Shown here: one piece after another, positions 48,801 through 63,800 of the stretch
How positions within the stretch are numbered: the stretch's first letter is position 1
Layout: every line of letters begins with the position of its first letter
Assembly (NCBI GenBank): GCA_032358165.1
Contig: JAALGY010000014.1
Span: forward strand, 1,116,001-1,180,000
Direction: 5' to 3'
DNA from: Diplosphaera chodatii
Taxonomy: Eukaryota > Chlorophyta > Trebouxiophyceae > Prasiolales > Stichococcaceae
Length of the DNA stretch: 64,000 nt
Notes under the pieces: generated by a model
The model's input: the letters and a program-made list of their open reading frames with translations, nothing else
Databases searched by the model: none
What the model was told of the DNA's origin: nothing
Made by a program: the position numbers and the translations under genes

Positions 48801-51800
48801 GTGCCTGTCACTGTACAACCGCTACCACAGAGAGAGTCTTCATTCTGTTGTCAAGAGTCAGTCGTGGGTTTTGGCGGAAACCAAATTGCAGTGCACAATC
48901 GTCACTGTCTTGCAGTGTGCATGCCTGCATGCTCTCAATGCGAAGTGTATGGTGAGTGTTCCTTCTGGTGCAGCAATCGTGGTGCGGGTGCCATACACAT
49001 ATGACGACGCCGTGATGCAGACGGATGGCACGCCGATGCCAGTGCCCTACGAGGCTCTGGTCGTCCTGTCAGACGTGCAGGTGTGCACCTGCCAACTCCA
49101 CCAGCGCCTGGGAACGCTTGTCAGCATGTGCCAGCAGCAGAGGCTGCATGACTTGCCAACACTGTTGTGCAAATGGATGTGATTCTGTCGGCTATCTGGA
49201 GCAACGAGACGGTGCTGCAATGTGACAGGCCAGCATCTTCGGCGACGAGTTCTGGCAGTTTGTGGAGTGCGGCGGCAACGGCGCGCTGCAGCGCTGTAGC
49301 GTGGGGCTGTGGGTGGACGTGGTGTGTGCCCAGCGCACACCAGCCAAGCGGCTGCAGGTGGCACCAATGGAGCATGTATACTTATGTACAATTTGTGGCT
49401 TATCAGCAGCCGTGGGGTGCTATCTAATCAGCACATGTGGGATGGGTTGTGCCCAGGCCCAACTGCTTCATCAGATGCACCCGGCGGACCACATCACACA
49501 CAGGCCAGCTGCGGACAGACCTTGGTTGCTGATGTCGCGATGGTGTGCGCAGGTGCTGGACGATGCAGCGCTGCAGGGCCTGCGCCGGGTGTGGGCGCAC
49601 CCGGAGGACGTGCTCACCCACTTCCAGGTACATTTAGCACTATCCGCAAACTCCACAGACTGCTGGTTCCCGCCCGCAGCACGTGTCACACTGCCGGGAG
49701 CCCTGCAACATGCAGAGCTGATGCAGGCTCTGCATAATGCAGCCTTAGGTTGTCACGACTGCTATCTGCTTCGTGGACGAGTGATGACATGCATATGAAT
49801 CTGCATGGGGGGCAGGTCTACCTAAAGAGGTTGATGATAGCGAAGTAGACCCTGCAGCTAATCATACATGTCTGCCGCTGCAGGAGCGGAGCGAGACTGC
49901 GTTTTCCAGCATGTCCTCTGCGCACCTGGGCCTGAACCGGCCGTCCCTCAGCCTGCTGCGCATCTCCACCACGGGGCCGGCGTCGGCGCAGAAGCCCACC
50001 CCGCAGCGCTTCCCCGGCATCAGCGAGGACGCCCAGCCGCAGCCGGCAACCCCCGGCGGCAGGGTAGGGTTCAGGGCTCCGACATGCCAGCCGCCCCTGC
50101 GTATGCGCTCCGAATGCAGGCGGCTTCGTCATGTCCTGCGCCGTCGCAGACAATGCAACACCTGTGGCTCATGCTCACAGACCTGCCTGATTTTGGTTTG
50201 CGCAGAGCTCCTGTCTGTGTCAGGATCATCAGCATATGAGGCCGCCCCCAGATCGGCAGCCACACTTACGCAAGGCTTTCCACTGCCACTGGTGACTGCA
50301 AAACTGAAGGGTTCTGAGCCTTTGATGCAGGGGGAGCTGCTGCCGCTGGTGCCAGTGCTGCGGCTGGCGGGGCTGCGGGCGGAGGGCGCCTCCCGCACCG
50401 CGCCGCTGCCTGCGCCCCCTGGCAATGCCTCGCTGGGCCTGGCCATCTCCGCCATCGGGCTGCAGGTGATCGTGTGAAACCTGACGTGGTTGTTGGGTAA
50501 GCAAACACGTTTGGAAGTGAACGACAATGGACGGCGATGTCATGAAGTAAGCACTGATCCAGGCAAAGGACAAAAGAGCAGTATATGTTTTCTTCCGAAG
50601 ACATGTCAATAGACGTCGGCATAAACAATTCAGCCGAGGGTCTGGCTGCGCTTTTGCCCTGCAACGAGATTGGGGTGCCCTTGATGTGCTGTGAGCAAGA
50701 TGTGGTGGCAATGCGGAGCTGCAGTACGAAGTGCTCGGCGCTCCCTGTGCAGGTGTGGCTGTCGCCATATCAAGTGGCGCACGGGGTGGCGCTGGCGGAG
50801 GGCATTGCGGCCACGCTGCCGCGGCTCAGGGCAGCGCCGTTGCCGCCCCCGGCTGCAGCAATCGCCGCCGAGGTGCTCATCCCCTGCAACACACCGCTTG
50901 CGAAGCAGAGCCATCGGTCACTGCCCACTCACACCTGGCCCATGCAGCTGCACGCCAGCGCTCTGGTGGCGGCACATGCCGTCCTTTTCGGCACTGGCTG
51001 CAAGCTGCTTGCATGGTCACCGCGGTCGTTGCAACTCCCGACAGCCGGGTCTTGACGCAGCACACCTCGCATGGCGCAGGCTGCAAAGGAGGCTGTGCCG
51101 GATGTTGTGTCGACGCTGGCCATCATGAAGCGGCGGCAGCGCCTGCTGATCTCCGCCGAGTTTCCGCTGATCACCGTCCTGTGCATGGTGCGTAGCGGAA
51201 AGTTTATTCAACTTCCTTCATTATCCATTATTGTTGTAAATGAGTTTTGTTTTTGATTTCACGTGTTTTTGTGCACGTCAGTCATAAATCAAAAGCACAG
51301 TTTACGTTAAAATTGAAATAATCAAGCCGCTTCTCTACTTCATTGCGACTACCTGTCTGGCCGCCTGGGACATCATGCATTTTTGCACGCTGCGCTGGGC
51401 AGGTGGCAAAGCCGCCAGATGCAGCTGAGCACCACCCGCAGCCCGCAATGCAACCGCAGCACGACTGGCGGCAGCGGTCGACCAGCAGGCGGTGGCAGCC
51501 CGCGGCCGAGCCCAACGGCTGGAGCCAGGGCGTCCTGCCTGTGTACAGCATCTCCATCGTGGCTGCCCGTGCGATGTGCAAGTACAAGGCAAGCTCTCGG
51601 AGCATGCTATTTTGCCCTCCAGTATTGGCCAGTTTTACGTTGCAGCGTCCATGTACTCGGAGTGTACGCGACAACTGGACACCTGGGACTGCATCGTCTG
51701 AGCTTCAAACAACCTGCACTGCATCTCGGCGTGCAGGGCACCGGCGAGATATCGGCGGGGCTGCGGGTCGATGGTCTCATGGCGCGGGACCTGACGTGCG

Positions 51801-54800
51801 CCCCGACAGCGAGGCACGCCTACATCCTGCGGCCGCTGCCGACGCGCGCGGACCGGCTGCAGCAGTTTGCCACCACGCAGCGGGCGTCCATGCTGCGCTA
51901 CACCGCGCTCAGCCCCATTGTCTGCAGGTGTGATCGCAGGGGCCTTGCATTCCGAAGTTGTCATGATGACAGATGGCCACCCGTCTCTTGTGGGCATCTG
52001 GTCAGGTCCAGGGTTATGAGCTGGCTGTATGCCGTTGGCACCTGTTTGGTGGCAACACCACTTACCTGTCTGCAAAGCTAATGGTGTGAAACGCTCAGCA
52101 AGCAGCAAGCGCTGAGGGAGGATCACAACAAACAGTCTGTGATACATTTCCTGCTCAATCTGTAGTTAACCCTACGATGAAAAATATCCTGTTGCAGGTG
52201 GGTGCGGGCGGTGCAGACGGTGCTGCTGCGGCGGCGGTCGGAGCGGCGGCGGCTGTCGCGGCAGGCGTCCATCGGCGACAGCCCCCTGCGCTCGCTGCCC
52301 GGCGGCGTGGTCGCGGGCCCCCAGCTTGCGTTTTCGTTCGAGCGGGGCGCCGACGCGGCGCTGCTGATGGACCGGCCGCCCGAGCTGCCGCCCGCCCCCG
52401 CTGAGGTCACGCTGCAGGTGGGCTGTCAGCGCTCCAGCTGCACCAGCAGTGGGGCTGCAAGCGGGCTGCACATGTGCAGTGTTATGTGCTTCATCACGCA
52501 GTGCCGCCTGCTGCAGTAAAGCTTGCGTGACATCCTCACGAAGCTGACAACTGATGCAGTTGCACAGTGCCTACAATACAACCCAATGAAAGTGGTCATG
52601 TTACCCATACATGCAGAGTAAGCTCTGAGTGAACAAGCACTCACATGATAGCATTGGAGCTCTACAGGTGGGGCACCTGCTGGCCATCACGCAGTCGCAG
52701 TCGCGGGACCCGGCGCTGCCGGTCTTCACCCAGATCATGCAGCTGCTACGGAATGCCAAGCTGGCCGCGGGGCGCCGCACCTCGGCGGCGGCCGCGGTGG
52801 CGGCGGCCGCAGCGGCCGAGACCCTGAAGCCCGCGCTCGGCGGGGGCGGCGCCAGGCGGGCGGCCTCCAGGCCGGACCGGCCGCGGAAGCCGAAGGAGTC
52901 GCGCACCACCGCCTGGGGCATCGTGGTGCGTGTCCCACCCTGGAACGGCCCACGCATTGCTCGCACCTGCAATTGCTTGGCATGGCTACAGGACGGTCTC
53001 CACGGCACGGCATGACGGCCTTCTGGGATCGAAACTTACATCGAAAGTCTCACAATGTAGGCGCTGCTGTGACATGAGCATGGTCAATAAGCCGCAGTCT
53101 AATGCCCATGTTGGTGTCATTGTTGGCAGTCGGCCCAGACCATCTGTGCAACAAGGTGCAGACAGCCTGCATGAAGCACAGGCTGCTCTGGATGCTCCTG
53201 CTCAGTTCGTCCGAGTGTGTTTGGCGTCATGCAATGTACTGGTCTATGGCTTCCATGTCTATCGTAGTGTACCTTGGCACTGGATCTGGCGACTGCAAAG
53301 GTGGTAGGGCTCACTGATGCGCCGTGCTATGCAAATGGCTGGAGCACTCTGTGCTGCTGCATTGGCCACGAAGCATGACTGCACTGACTGCGAAGTGCAG
53401 GTCAAGGTGCAGCTGGTGGGCTTCGACGCGATGCTCCTGGTGGAGGGCCGCGAGCTGCTGTACGCCAAGCTGCTGGACGTCGATGCCTTCCTGTCGGCGG
53501 CGCCGCTGGGGGGCCAGCCGGCGCCGGGCGAGCCGCGGCTGACGCTGGCGCTCAATGCCGGCGACGTGGCGCTGCGCGACATGCAGGTGAGGCCTGACCG
53601 CTACTTCAGTCGGCTATGTGTCTGGTGTGCCTGCTGTGCTGCAGCCAGTTTGTAAGCCAGTTGTCCTTCTGTGAGCATGCAACCAAGTAGCACCAGCGCG
53701 TCCCTGATTCCACTGTTGTTGCGCGCAACCCATCTCAATCTACAACACTTCCAGGTAGGTGCCATCAACAAGCGACCGAGCTTCTGATGCCTTCTTGCAG
53801 GCGCGCCCAGAGCACAGCCACGTGCTGCGGCCGTACTCCTCGGGCAAGTACACCGAGGTGCGCATGACGCTTAGCATCCCGGCGGCCGGCGCGCCGCAGC
53901 TGCAGCTGGAGGTGGCGTCCCCGCGCATCCTGCTGATGCAGCGCTTCGTGCTGGACGTCATCTACGGCGTCCAGCTGTTCCTTGTGCGTTCTGTAGGATT
54001 CTGGGCAGCATCACACATCTGAGCGCTCCCTTCACTGTGCAGTTGTAACGTGTGTATGTTCAGGCAACTAATTTCTGTGATCTAGGTGAGTGACATGTGG
54101 GTGCTATATACCTTGTCATGCACTACCTGTAACATAGTATCAGGCAGAGCATAATACCTTTTCCTGTGCACCTGCTATGTCTTGTCCGGCTTCGAGATGC
54201 CAGTGCACGGCTCAGCCGCTACTGTTTCCGAGCGCAGAAGGCGCTGGCGCCCGCCAAGGCGGCGCAGCGCGGGCTGCACGCCGCGGTGGCCGCCAGCAGG
54301 GCGTCCGCCGCGGAGCAGCCGGCGCCGCTGCCGCACCCCCGCGAGATCGAGGCGTCGCTGCGCGCCGGGGAGGCGGCGGAAGCAGGAAGTGGCGCACAGC
54401 CGCCCACGCCGCCGCCCCTGGTCTTCCAGCTGACGGTCTCGGACGCCGCCGTGGTGGTCCCCATCCACTCCACGTGCGCTGTGCATGCATGCTGTCAGAC
54501 CAGCATGCACAGTTTGGAATGATGGCTCTGCTTGTTTCTGCAAACCAAGAGCTTCCCACGCTGGGGGTCCTAGCTCAGGTTCTCACCCTGCAGTGACTCT
54601 GCTGTGTCAACCCCACACCTAAGCTGCAGACATTGGTGCAGATTGACCTAGGCGAAATATATGCCTCATCATATGCAAGAAAGGCCTGCGTATCATTCAA
54701 CTCCTGCCACCTTTGGTGTATCGGATCACAGACTATCAGTACTACTATGCGCTCAGGTCGGTGGAGGTGCTGGCGGTGGAGCTCGAGTGTGTGACGCTGG

Positions 54801-57800
54801 CTATGCCCGGCTCAGCAGTAGCCGCCGAGCAGCTGGCGGCGGCCGAGCTGCCGCCCCTGTCGTCGATGGTCGCCTCCGCCCTGGATGGCCGCTGCGACTA
54901 CGCACGAGGGACCTCCGTCACGGCGCAGACCACAGAGTCCCGAGACCGGTGAGCACATTCACTGCTGCTTGCACTGTCCAACAGCATCGTTCACTAAGAC
55001 GTGTGCGCTGGTCGAATCAGCGATGGAAAAGACTCGTGTGCCCCTGCCGTCAAGTTGTCTTTCAGCATCGTGTTGACCAACATAGTACTGGTTGCACAAA
55101 GGCCAGAGAATTGCCAAGGGACTGGATTATGTCAATGTGTATATTCGTGCTGTCATAGGGACGCTCGTCCGCGGCCGCCACCGCAGCCGCCGCCGGGCCC
55201 CTGGCCGCGGCAGCAGGCTCCGCAGCGCCGCAGCAGCCCAGGCAGCCCCTCTGCAGCTGGCACGCCAGCGCAGCAGCACGCCGGTGAACAACCCCAGTCG
55301 CCAACAGCTGAGTCAGCCGGGCCGGCCTCCGGCGGGGCGGACGGCGAGATCCCGCCGGCGGGCAACGGCAGTGCTGGCGATGATGCAGCCGCCAAGTCGC
55401 CGGCGCAGCAGCGCCGGTGGCAGGACCGCCTCAAGCGGCGGCTGGCAGGGGTGATCCACCTTGACGATGCAGAGCGCAACGGGGCCCGCGCCTCACACCG
55501 GCCTGCCGGCGTGGTATCTGTGCAGCTGCCCAAGCAGGCAGCAGACAGCGACAGCATTGAAGCAGCTGATGCTGCAGCGCAGCTGCCACGCAGTGACAGC
55601 CAGCAGGAGCAGCAGCAGCAGCAGCCCGAGCCGCAGGAGCTGCAGCATCCCGACACCCGGGATCCTCAGCAGCAGCGGCGGCAGGGGGGCATCAGGGGCC
55701 ATGTGGCGAACGTGGCTGCACAGCTGGAGGCGGCCGCGGCCGCCAGCGGCGGGCAGGTCGACCCTGGGCGTGGGGGCCTCGCCAGGGGGCGGCAGGCCTC
55801 CAGGCCCCACGCCGACCAGGGGGACGAAGCGCGCCGGCCGCGGGGCGTGCAGCTGTCCACGGGCGGCAGGCGGTTAGTCAACTCGCCGCCCCGCTCCGCG
55901 CTGAAGCCGGGGCAGACCCCCTTTGGCGCGCCGCACATGCAGCAGCAGCCCCTGGACGGCAGCCAGAGGTTGGGCCTCCAGCTGCTGGGTCCCGCTGTCT
56001 GCTGGGGTATGCCAGTACTGTGCAGCATATGCAGTTTGCGTTGAGCACGCCGGGCAGGATCCTAAAGTCCCAGCCATGGCTGATTGTGCAGGCCCAAGGC
56101 TGCGGGGCAGCAGCAGCTGGAGGAGGCGCTGGCTGGGGAGTCGCAGCTGGCGGTGCTGGCCAGCGGCCTCGCCATCATCCACGCCTACCTGGAGCCCATG
56201 AAAATGTGCTCAGCAGCTCTATTCATGTGCTGCAAAGTGCAGCTGCACACAGCAGCTGCCTGCTACCAGGAGCCACTGCAGCGGCAGCCGTGCTGTGTGG
56301 TAGTTGCCTGGATGCGCAGGTTCTGCTGCGCTGACAAGTGGGTGATGGTTTGGGTCGCAGTGAGCGGCGGCCGGCACGCAGCGACAGCTTCACCGCCAGC
56401 ACCCTGGGCACCTTCTGCATGCCCTGCGCCCTGTGGCAGGTCGCGTCACGGTGCGCCCCCGCCCTGGCCCCAGTGCAGACCGCAAGCAGCGTCAGCTACA
56501 GCTGCTGCTGCTCCTCACTATAGTGGAAATTTGTGTGTATCTTTGTAGTACGTGCCCAGGTCACACAGCTGTCAAGCTTGACAGCTGGCCGCTGCCGCCC
56601 CACGCAGGTCGAGCTTCGTGTCGCCCACCAGCTTCGGCGTGCTGCTGTTCGAGCGGCCCGGGGCGCCGCCGCCGGCGGTGCACCTCACCGCGCCGCGGCT
56701 CCACGGCGTGATGAACCAGCGCATCTACCGCGCCATCATGGGCATCGTCAAGGGTGCGCCAGCAGTCTGGCCCTGACGGCTCGAGTGCTCCAAGCACAGC
56801 GCTTCTGAGCGCTGCGAAGATGCGGAATGCGGTGTGATAACGCTGCAGCAGGGTTGATTTCGGGGACGTTCCATGTGTAGGCCGTGTTCTACCAGGTCAC
56901 AGAGGCTATTGAAGCACGAGATACGCTTTGACTTCAGCCAGCCGCGCTTGGCTGCAGGCAATGTCAAGGAGGGGTCCAGCTTTTCGGGGGGCATACAGCC
57001 GGCCCCCGAGCCCGCGGCGCCGCAGCGCACCCGCATCAACCGGGCCTTCAAGTTCGGCCCCGTGGCGGGCGACCCCCCGCGCTTCCGCCTCACCGTGGCG
57101 GTCCCAGACCTCCGGGTATAAAACACCAAACCCTGAGTGCACGTCATAAGCCCCTCTGGACCAGCATCGACAGCGTTGAGGGCTGCTGCATGGCAGTGAC
57201 TGCACACATGCTTGTCGAGATGAACAGCACGCTGGCATGCGCCACTATGGTCAACAATCTGGTACGGCCAGCCTCCAGGCGCTGCTGGCATGTAGCAAAG
57301 CAGCTCTACACATTCCTTGTGCATATGCTTTACATGCTGGCTGCGATGGTGAAGTACTGTCTGTCACATATATACGCACTGCACGTCACTTATGGGTTGG
57401 TGGCTGTGCAGTGCGTGCTGATGGCGGACCCCACCTGCTGGGACAGCCCCCCTGCAGCGCCAACGGCGGAGTGGCCGGGCGCCCAGGCGCCGCGGGCGAA
57501 CCAGCCGCTGCCCGCCTCCTCCTTCTTCACCGACTTCCTGGTGCGCTTCCCGCTGCCGTCGCCTCAGAGAGCACCACAATTTGGCTAATAAGACTCAACG
57601 CCACCAGCGTTTGACGCTGCAGATGCTGGGTGCCTGCCTGCCGGGTGGTCAGCAGATCCTGCCCCTACCTCCATGACGAGCGGTAGCCCAGCGCAGTGCT
57701 GCAGGGGCAGGAGACGGTCGGGGAGGCACCTGCACCCTATGTGACAGAGTAACCAGTCAACGGCGACAAATCCTGCGCCCGAGCAATATCTGCAGGACGT

Positions 57801-60800
57801 CAGCGTGGAGGACAGGGCGATGGTGCTGGGCACGGCGGCGGGGGTGCAGCTGGACCTGGGCATCCTGGGCCGCAGCGAGGCGGTGCACATCGCCATCGCC
57901 GCCGAGCGCCTGCAGCTGCACGACCTGCGCCTCGCCTACAGGTGAATGCCCTGCCTCGTTAACGAAGCACGTTCAGCGGGTCGAGCACCTGTCGTCATGC
58001 AGCTTGGTTTCTCAAGCAGCGGCATGCAGGGTAGTGCCCAGTCATGGCAGCGTCTGCAGATGTGTCAGGCTGCAGCGCTCGGCAAGGGGGTGCAGGGTCC
58101 AGCAGCTGCGCCTGCGCTGCCTGTTGAACCCACTGGCACTGCATGGCTGCGCTGCTGCAGGATGCAGCAGGCGCGGGGCGAGGCGGCGGCTCTGAGCCCG
58201 CGCACCCCCTCCCCAATGCCGCGGCAGCAGGCGCAGCCGCCCCGGCCGTCGCTGTCCCCGGCGCTGCCACGGTCCCTGGCCGGCGAGTGGACGCCGCAGC
58301 CCGCCAGGGTATTGTCATCCCCCCATCAGGGTTTAGGGTTTTAGGGTAGGCCCGATGCAGTGCTCCATGCATGGCAGATAGCCCCTATCGGGCAGAGACT
58401 CGCAAGCTGATTCAAGGTAAGGTACCACAAATGCAGCAGGTGCTCGTTTGGGGGTGAGCGCACATCGCTTGAGGATGGGTGTTGGTGCAGGGCGCTCTCC
58501 GGCGTTCGTCATCCGTGCGGAAGCGCACGCCGCCGGCGCGCTCGCCCCTGGGCCCGGCCCCGCTCGGCGCGGTGGCAACGCCACGGCAGGCGTCGGCGGC
58601 TGCGGCCGCGGCGGCCGGCGGCGACAGGCTGCACCCCATCTTCGACTGGCAGGCGAGCTCTGCCGCGATGGGTTTTGTCTCACCACCATTGTATGTGACT
58701 GCAAGCGTGTGCTGTTGGCTGGGCAAGCGTCACATGGTGTAGGGTGTCTGCCTTCCCAGCCCCGCTTGTCAACGTGGTGCTGTGAAGTGCAGATGGTGCC
58801 GGAGATGGCGGAGGAGTTCCCAGAGGGCGTGCCGCTGCTGTCGCTGCTGTGCATCCCTGAGGCGCCCGTGCCCGAGGAGGCCGCGCACCTGAAGAAAGCG
58901 GGGGATGGCGGCAAGTTTGCAAACCCACTGGAGGTGTGAAGTGGCCTGTGTATGCTGACAGGCCGCCAAAGGATGCCGGTCTTGCAGCATGGCAGGTCCA
59001 TGGGTTTCAATTACTGCATCATGGACACAAGCGCTCGTCCTGCACATCATTCCCTCTTCACCTCGGACTGGCAACGCTGTGCCCAAATATTTGGTTATAG
59101 ATTTCCAACATCTTCACATGCCCTGCCGCAGATCGCGGTGGCGGTGATGCTGGATGGCACAGTGGCGGTGGAGGTGGCGTCGCAGCACGCCCTGCTGCAG
59201 TGGCCCTTCATGGCGGACATCAGCATGGTGGATGCGATCACCAAGGTCTTCCTGCTGCCGCCGTCGCTGCTGGACGGCACCCAGCCCAACACCACCGCCG
59301 AGCTGGGCACGCTGCAGGTGAAGCTGTGGGGTTCGAAGCGGGTACCCAACTGCTGCGTCCGGCAACGCTCCGCAGTCATCTCAGAACAGAAATGGCACGC
59401 TCATTAACAATCTGCCCATGGCCGCCCACTGACAGCACGGCGTGTATGCAGCAGCAAGACAACAATAGCAGAAGCAACAGCTGCAGAAGCAGCAGCAGAC
59501 CACACTGCACACGTAAAGCGCGCCACAATGTGTGCAGGCGGGGCTCGCGGCCAAGGACCCCGTCGCCTTTGTCGCCGGCGAGCAGCAGCAGCTGCTGGTG
59601 GCGGAGGGCAAGCCCTTCGTGTTCGTGAACGTGGTGCTGTCCGACTCCCAGGCCTTTCTGCCTGTCCTGGACATGGTGCGCCCCCTGCAGCTTGATAAGC
59701 CTCCTCTATCCGTGTGCTGATCTTAGCATGGAAACAGCAGCTTCACTCTGCATTTCTGCTGTGGATTTTATCACGTCCAGCTGGTATGTACATGATTAGC
59801 TGGTTCACTCAGCAGAGGGCATTCTCTTCACTGCAGCCGGTGTTGGCAGAGGCGGTGGACTACTTCTTCGGGGACGCCGCCCGTGTTCCCGCCTCCACCA
59901 ACCTGCACGACCGCCTCATGGACCTGCTGCTGACCGCACTGACCTTTTCATCAAATGATCCAGGTGCCGCTGCCTCACATGTGAACATCCCTATCAATAC
60001 TGCCTTGAGCTTGTATGGGGGGTTGTGGCATGCGTATGCTGCGGTCTGTTGCTGCTGTGCTCCCACTGTTCTGGCCAGCTGCCAGCAACACTTGGCAACC
60101 GCCGTGCCTGCCCTGCTATATTGCCAATCGGTCAGTAGAAATGTGCTGAGTATGCTGCTTGGCCAAATGCAGCTGTCCAGGTAGCGACTGGCAGCCCTTA
60201 TCAGTAATTCACCTGCTCCCTCTGCGACGAGTTTGCGTCGTTGTCCGCCTGCAGAGGGGGTGCTGGCGGTGGAGGAGCGGGGCCTGGTGCTGGTGATGTC
60301 GGCGCTGCGGGTTGCGTACGCGGGGGGTGGCGACGGGGAGATGGCGCTGCGCACCGACATCCGCAACATGGCGGGCTTCGTGCGGGACCCGGGGGCGGCC
60401 GTCACTGCCGCGATGCTGCCCCTGTCTGCAGGCTTCAAATACGACAGCACCGTGAGTTTCGCAGCTCACATTATGCGCCACCTGCGTGTGCTGATGCAGT
60501 GGCCATTTGATGAGGGAGCTCTCAAATGGCCAGCAGAGGAGATGGCGAAGCATGTGCGCTACACGTGAATGCTGTAAAGCTGTACAGCTGTGGCTCAGCT
60601 GCTCGTCATCCTTCTGCTGGTCATCCTCCCTTCCACATGTAGAATTCATGTCTTTGCTGTATCTTACATAGGCTTCCACATAAACATTCGCTGTGCATGG
60701 CTCGCAGCTTACAATCTGACTTGCAATACTGCACTCCAGAGACAGACCAAGGTGCACCATGCAGCGCCAGAGGAAGCCGATTTGCTGCACCTCGAGCCGA

Positions 60801-63800
60801 TACCCTCAACGACTGGTCCCTGGCAACCCTGCCTTCCTGCCTGCAGGTGCCGCAGGCGGCGGAGGCGGCGGAGGCGGCCCGGCTGCGGGCCGCGGCGTCG
60901 ACGGTGCAGCGCTGGTGGCGCCGCCGCCGCTGGCAGCAGGCGGTGCAGGCGCGGCGGGCGGGAGCGCCCCAGTCGGCCCGCAAGGGCGACCTGGGCTCGC
61001 TGAACTCCGGCAACTGGGGGTGCGCATCTTTGTGCTTACAGAGGTTTTACTTGTACACAGGTGTTTGTGTGCAGAAACCTCAGAGGCAGCTTTGAACAGC
61101 AGCAAAAGGCAGGTAAACCATAGGGCTTGGTCATCGAAGCTTGTTTCGCATGATCAATTGGTGATGTGCAGTCACGAGTTGTTACTAAGTTGTACTGTGG
61201 TTGTACGCCAGCATTGCAGCACTACAGCTGCACCCTTACTCTGCGTCGTGCACTTCAAAACTGCTTTGTACACCGGGGCTTGCGGCGCTCCCCCCCTGGC
61301 CAGCATTGCATTGCACAACATCGAGCATGTCTGGTTCTGCTGCCAGCAGTGCAGTTTGGCCATGTGACGTCTGGCTGGTTCCGCAGGGATGTGGCGGCGG
61401 CGGGGGCACGGCTGTTTGTGAGCTCTGCGGCCGCTGATGCGAAGGCCGCAAAGGAGGGCAATGCTGCCAGCACGGACCTCATCGAGAGCCTGGTGTGCTC
61501 AATTGCGCCAGGGGACCCACATGTGCAACACTATCCTCACGACAACCTGGTGCAAGCATCGGCTGCTTTCTGATATCAGTATGCAATGCAGTGTCAGTCA
61601 CAAATCTTTGTAGTACTGCTGACATGGGTTGCAGGTCATGGAGTATGCGTCACCCCGCACCCGCAAGCTGCTACAGGACTATAATGCACAGCACGCCCAG
61701 GTAGCATCCTGTGTGTCCGGTCATCCCTCTGAACACCCACGCTTGCAAAAAGTCCCATTGTTCAGCTTGTTGCATCGAATATCATATGTATGTGAACTCA
61801 GCGCCTTGCACAGCGGAGGGCACCACCGCAAAACCCTGCCACCACTCTGCTGCTGCAGGCCAGCAACGGGCCATACGCGCTGCAGAAGGCGTCGCAGACG
61901 CGGCAGACGGCGACGCACGAGGTGCATGTAAACCTGGGCCCGCTGACGGCCCGTGCCGCCTTCTCCCACGTCCCCTTCTGGCAGTCGGCCGCGGCGATGG
62001 TGCAGCGCATCGTGCAGCGCCCCACCCCCGGCAACCCTGTAGCGGCCCCCAAGGCCACCGACTACAAGGAGGTGCTGCTCTTTAGCAGTTCTTCTGATAT
62101 CATCCTGGGCGCAATCGGCGCAATGAGCGGCGTCAGGCATGAGATTCATGGCCTCGGGGATGCCTCCCGGAAGATGTGCAGCTGCTATGCTCTGGGTGAT
62201 GGCTGTCCCACTGCTTGTGCTGCAGCTGGCAGGGGCGCATGCTGAGGGGTGACTGACCCTGCGACCCAGCACCTGCTTCACCTGCATCATGACCACGATG
62301 ACGTGGCTTGTCTTAACGACCCCAGCTGAGTCGGCAAGCCATCCTGTGTTGACGGTCCCGAGTCTGACATCACTCCATCCCGTGGCTGCACAGGACAATG
62401 ATTTCCGACCGGTGCGGGTGCGGGTGGCGGCGGAGGCGGCGGGCGCCGCGCTGCTGCTGTGCATGGACCGCCCCGGCAGCTTCGGGGCGCCCGACGTGCT
62501 GGAGGTGGCCCTGGACCGAATTGCCGTGGACCACTCGCTGGACGCGCGCTTTTCTGACCGCCCGCCCGACCAGGTCCGTTTCAACATTGCTTGATAATGG
62601 TCTGGTGGAAGCTGCTGCTGTGCTTCGTGGTGCAACGTACCACTTGATGGTGTGGTTGGCGGGCCCAACACAGCCATGGGCACGGGACGCCTCATCTGTG
62701 GCAGCATCAGCACGCATGTGCACCGCCTGCAGTCTCATAATCTACCATCAGCCTCAGACAGGCACACCTGCACCCACTTCCATCTAGACAGTCTAGACAC
62801 ATGGAAGGCATGGTTGTGCAGGCGTTGCGGCTGAGCGTGCGGCTGGCGGCCAGCTTCCTGAACAACAGCAGCTCGAGGTGGGAGACGCTGGCGGAGCCCT
62901 GGGCCGCCCGCGTGGAGCTCATCGAGTACAGCTCCCCCATCTACCGTTCGGACCACCAGCGGTGGGGGTGTTAAATATCATACGGTTGGGTTCTCCTTAA
63001 ATCCCACTGTATTCCTGAGCCTCTCACCATTACACCAGAAAATCCCCTTGGCCTTTGCCTCTGTTGTTCGTTGTTGCCGGGATGCTTGCCTCACCACTTG
63101 GCACACCTGCAAAAGTGCCAAGCATGCCGGCAGCAGCTGCTACATGTTGCAACGTCGCAAGCTGAGCTGCAGTGGTAATTGACACGCATCACCACAGCAT
63201 GCTGCTTGCCTGAAGCATATGGTAGTGGTGCCGTTCGTTTGGTGGCCATCGCAGCAGCAGTGGTGGTTTGTCAGGCCACTGCTGGGTGTTGTCGTGGTCC
63301 ACAAGTCGAGCACTGGCTGTGTGCTCTCACAACTTTGTAGCTCAGCTCAACTGCCTTAACTCTTCTGGTGCCCCTGTGCTTTGAGACAGTGCTGAGGCTG
63401 AGGAACCCCCTATGCTGCAGGCAAGTGTGGGTTACATCGGAGCAGCACCTCAACATGCACTTTAACCCAGCCGGGCTGCTGTCTGTTGGCGATGCGCTGG
63501 CGTTTGCCAAGGCGCTGCAGGCCGCGCCGGTCGAGGCTGGCATCCAGCTGCCAGCCGGTGAGTCTCACCTGTATATCAGCGCTGTTAGCCGCAGCCCAGT
63601 TCAACCCCTGTTGCGTGGTCTTGGAGGTTGAGCCCGGTCCCTCCTTATTTTTTCGATCTGGGCTGCAACCCCAACGCACACCTCGGGTAGAGACCATCGC
63701 AGATCAGCATGCACCAAGCCCTTTGTAAATGCTGCAGGGTCGCCGCTGCTGCTGGGGCCGCCTGCCGGCGCCGGCGAGACGCCCTCGCAGCCGGAGGCGG

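Noticed and set aside
55153..55656. 167-codon minus-strand ORF with Cys/Gly/Ser-rich sequence
   Set aside because: It is the antisense image of a Gln/Pro/Ala-rich disordered loop of the VPS13-like gene.
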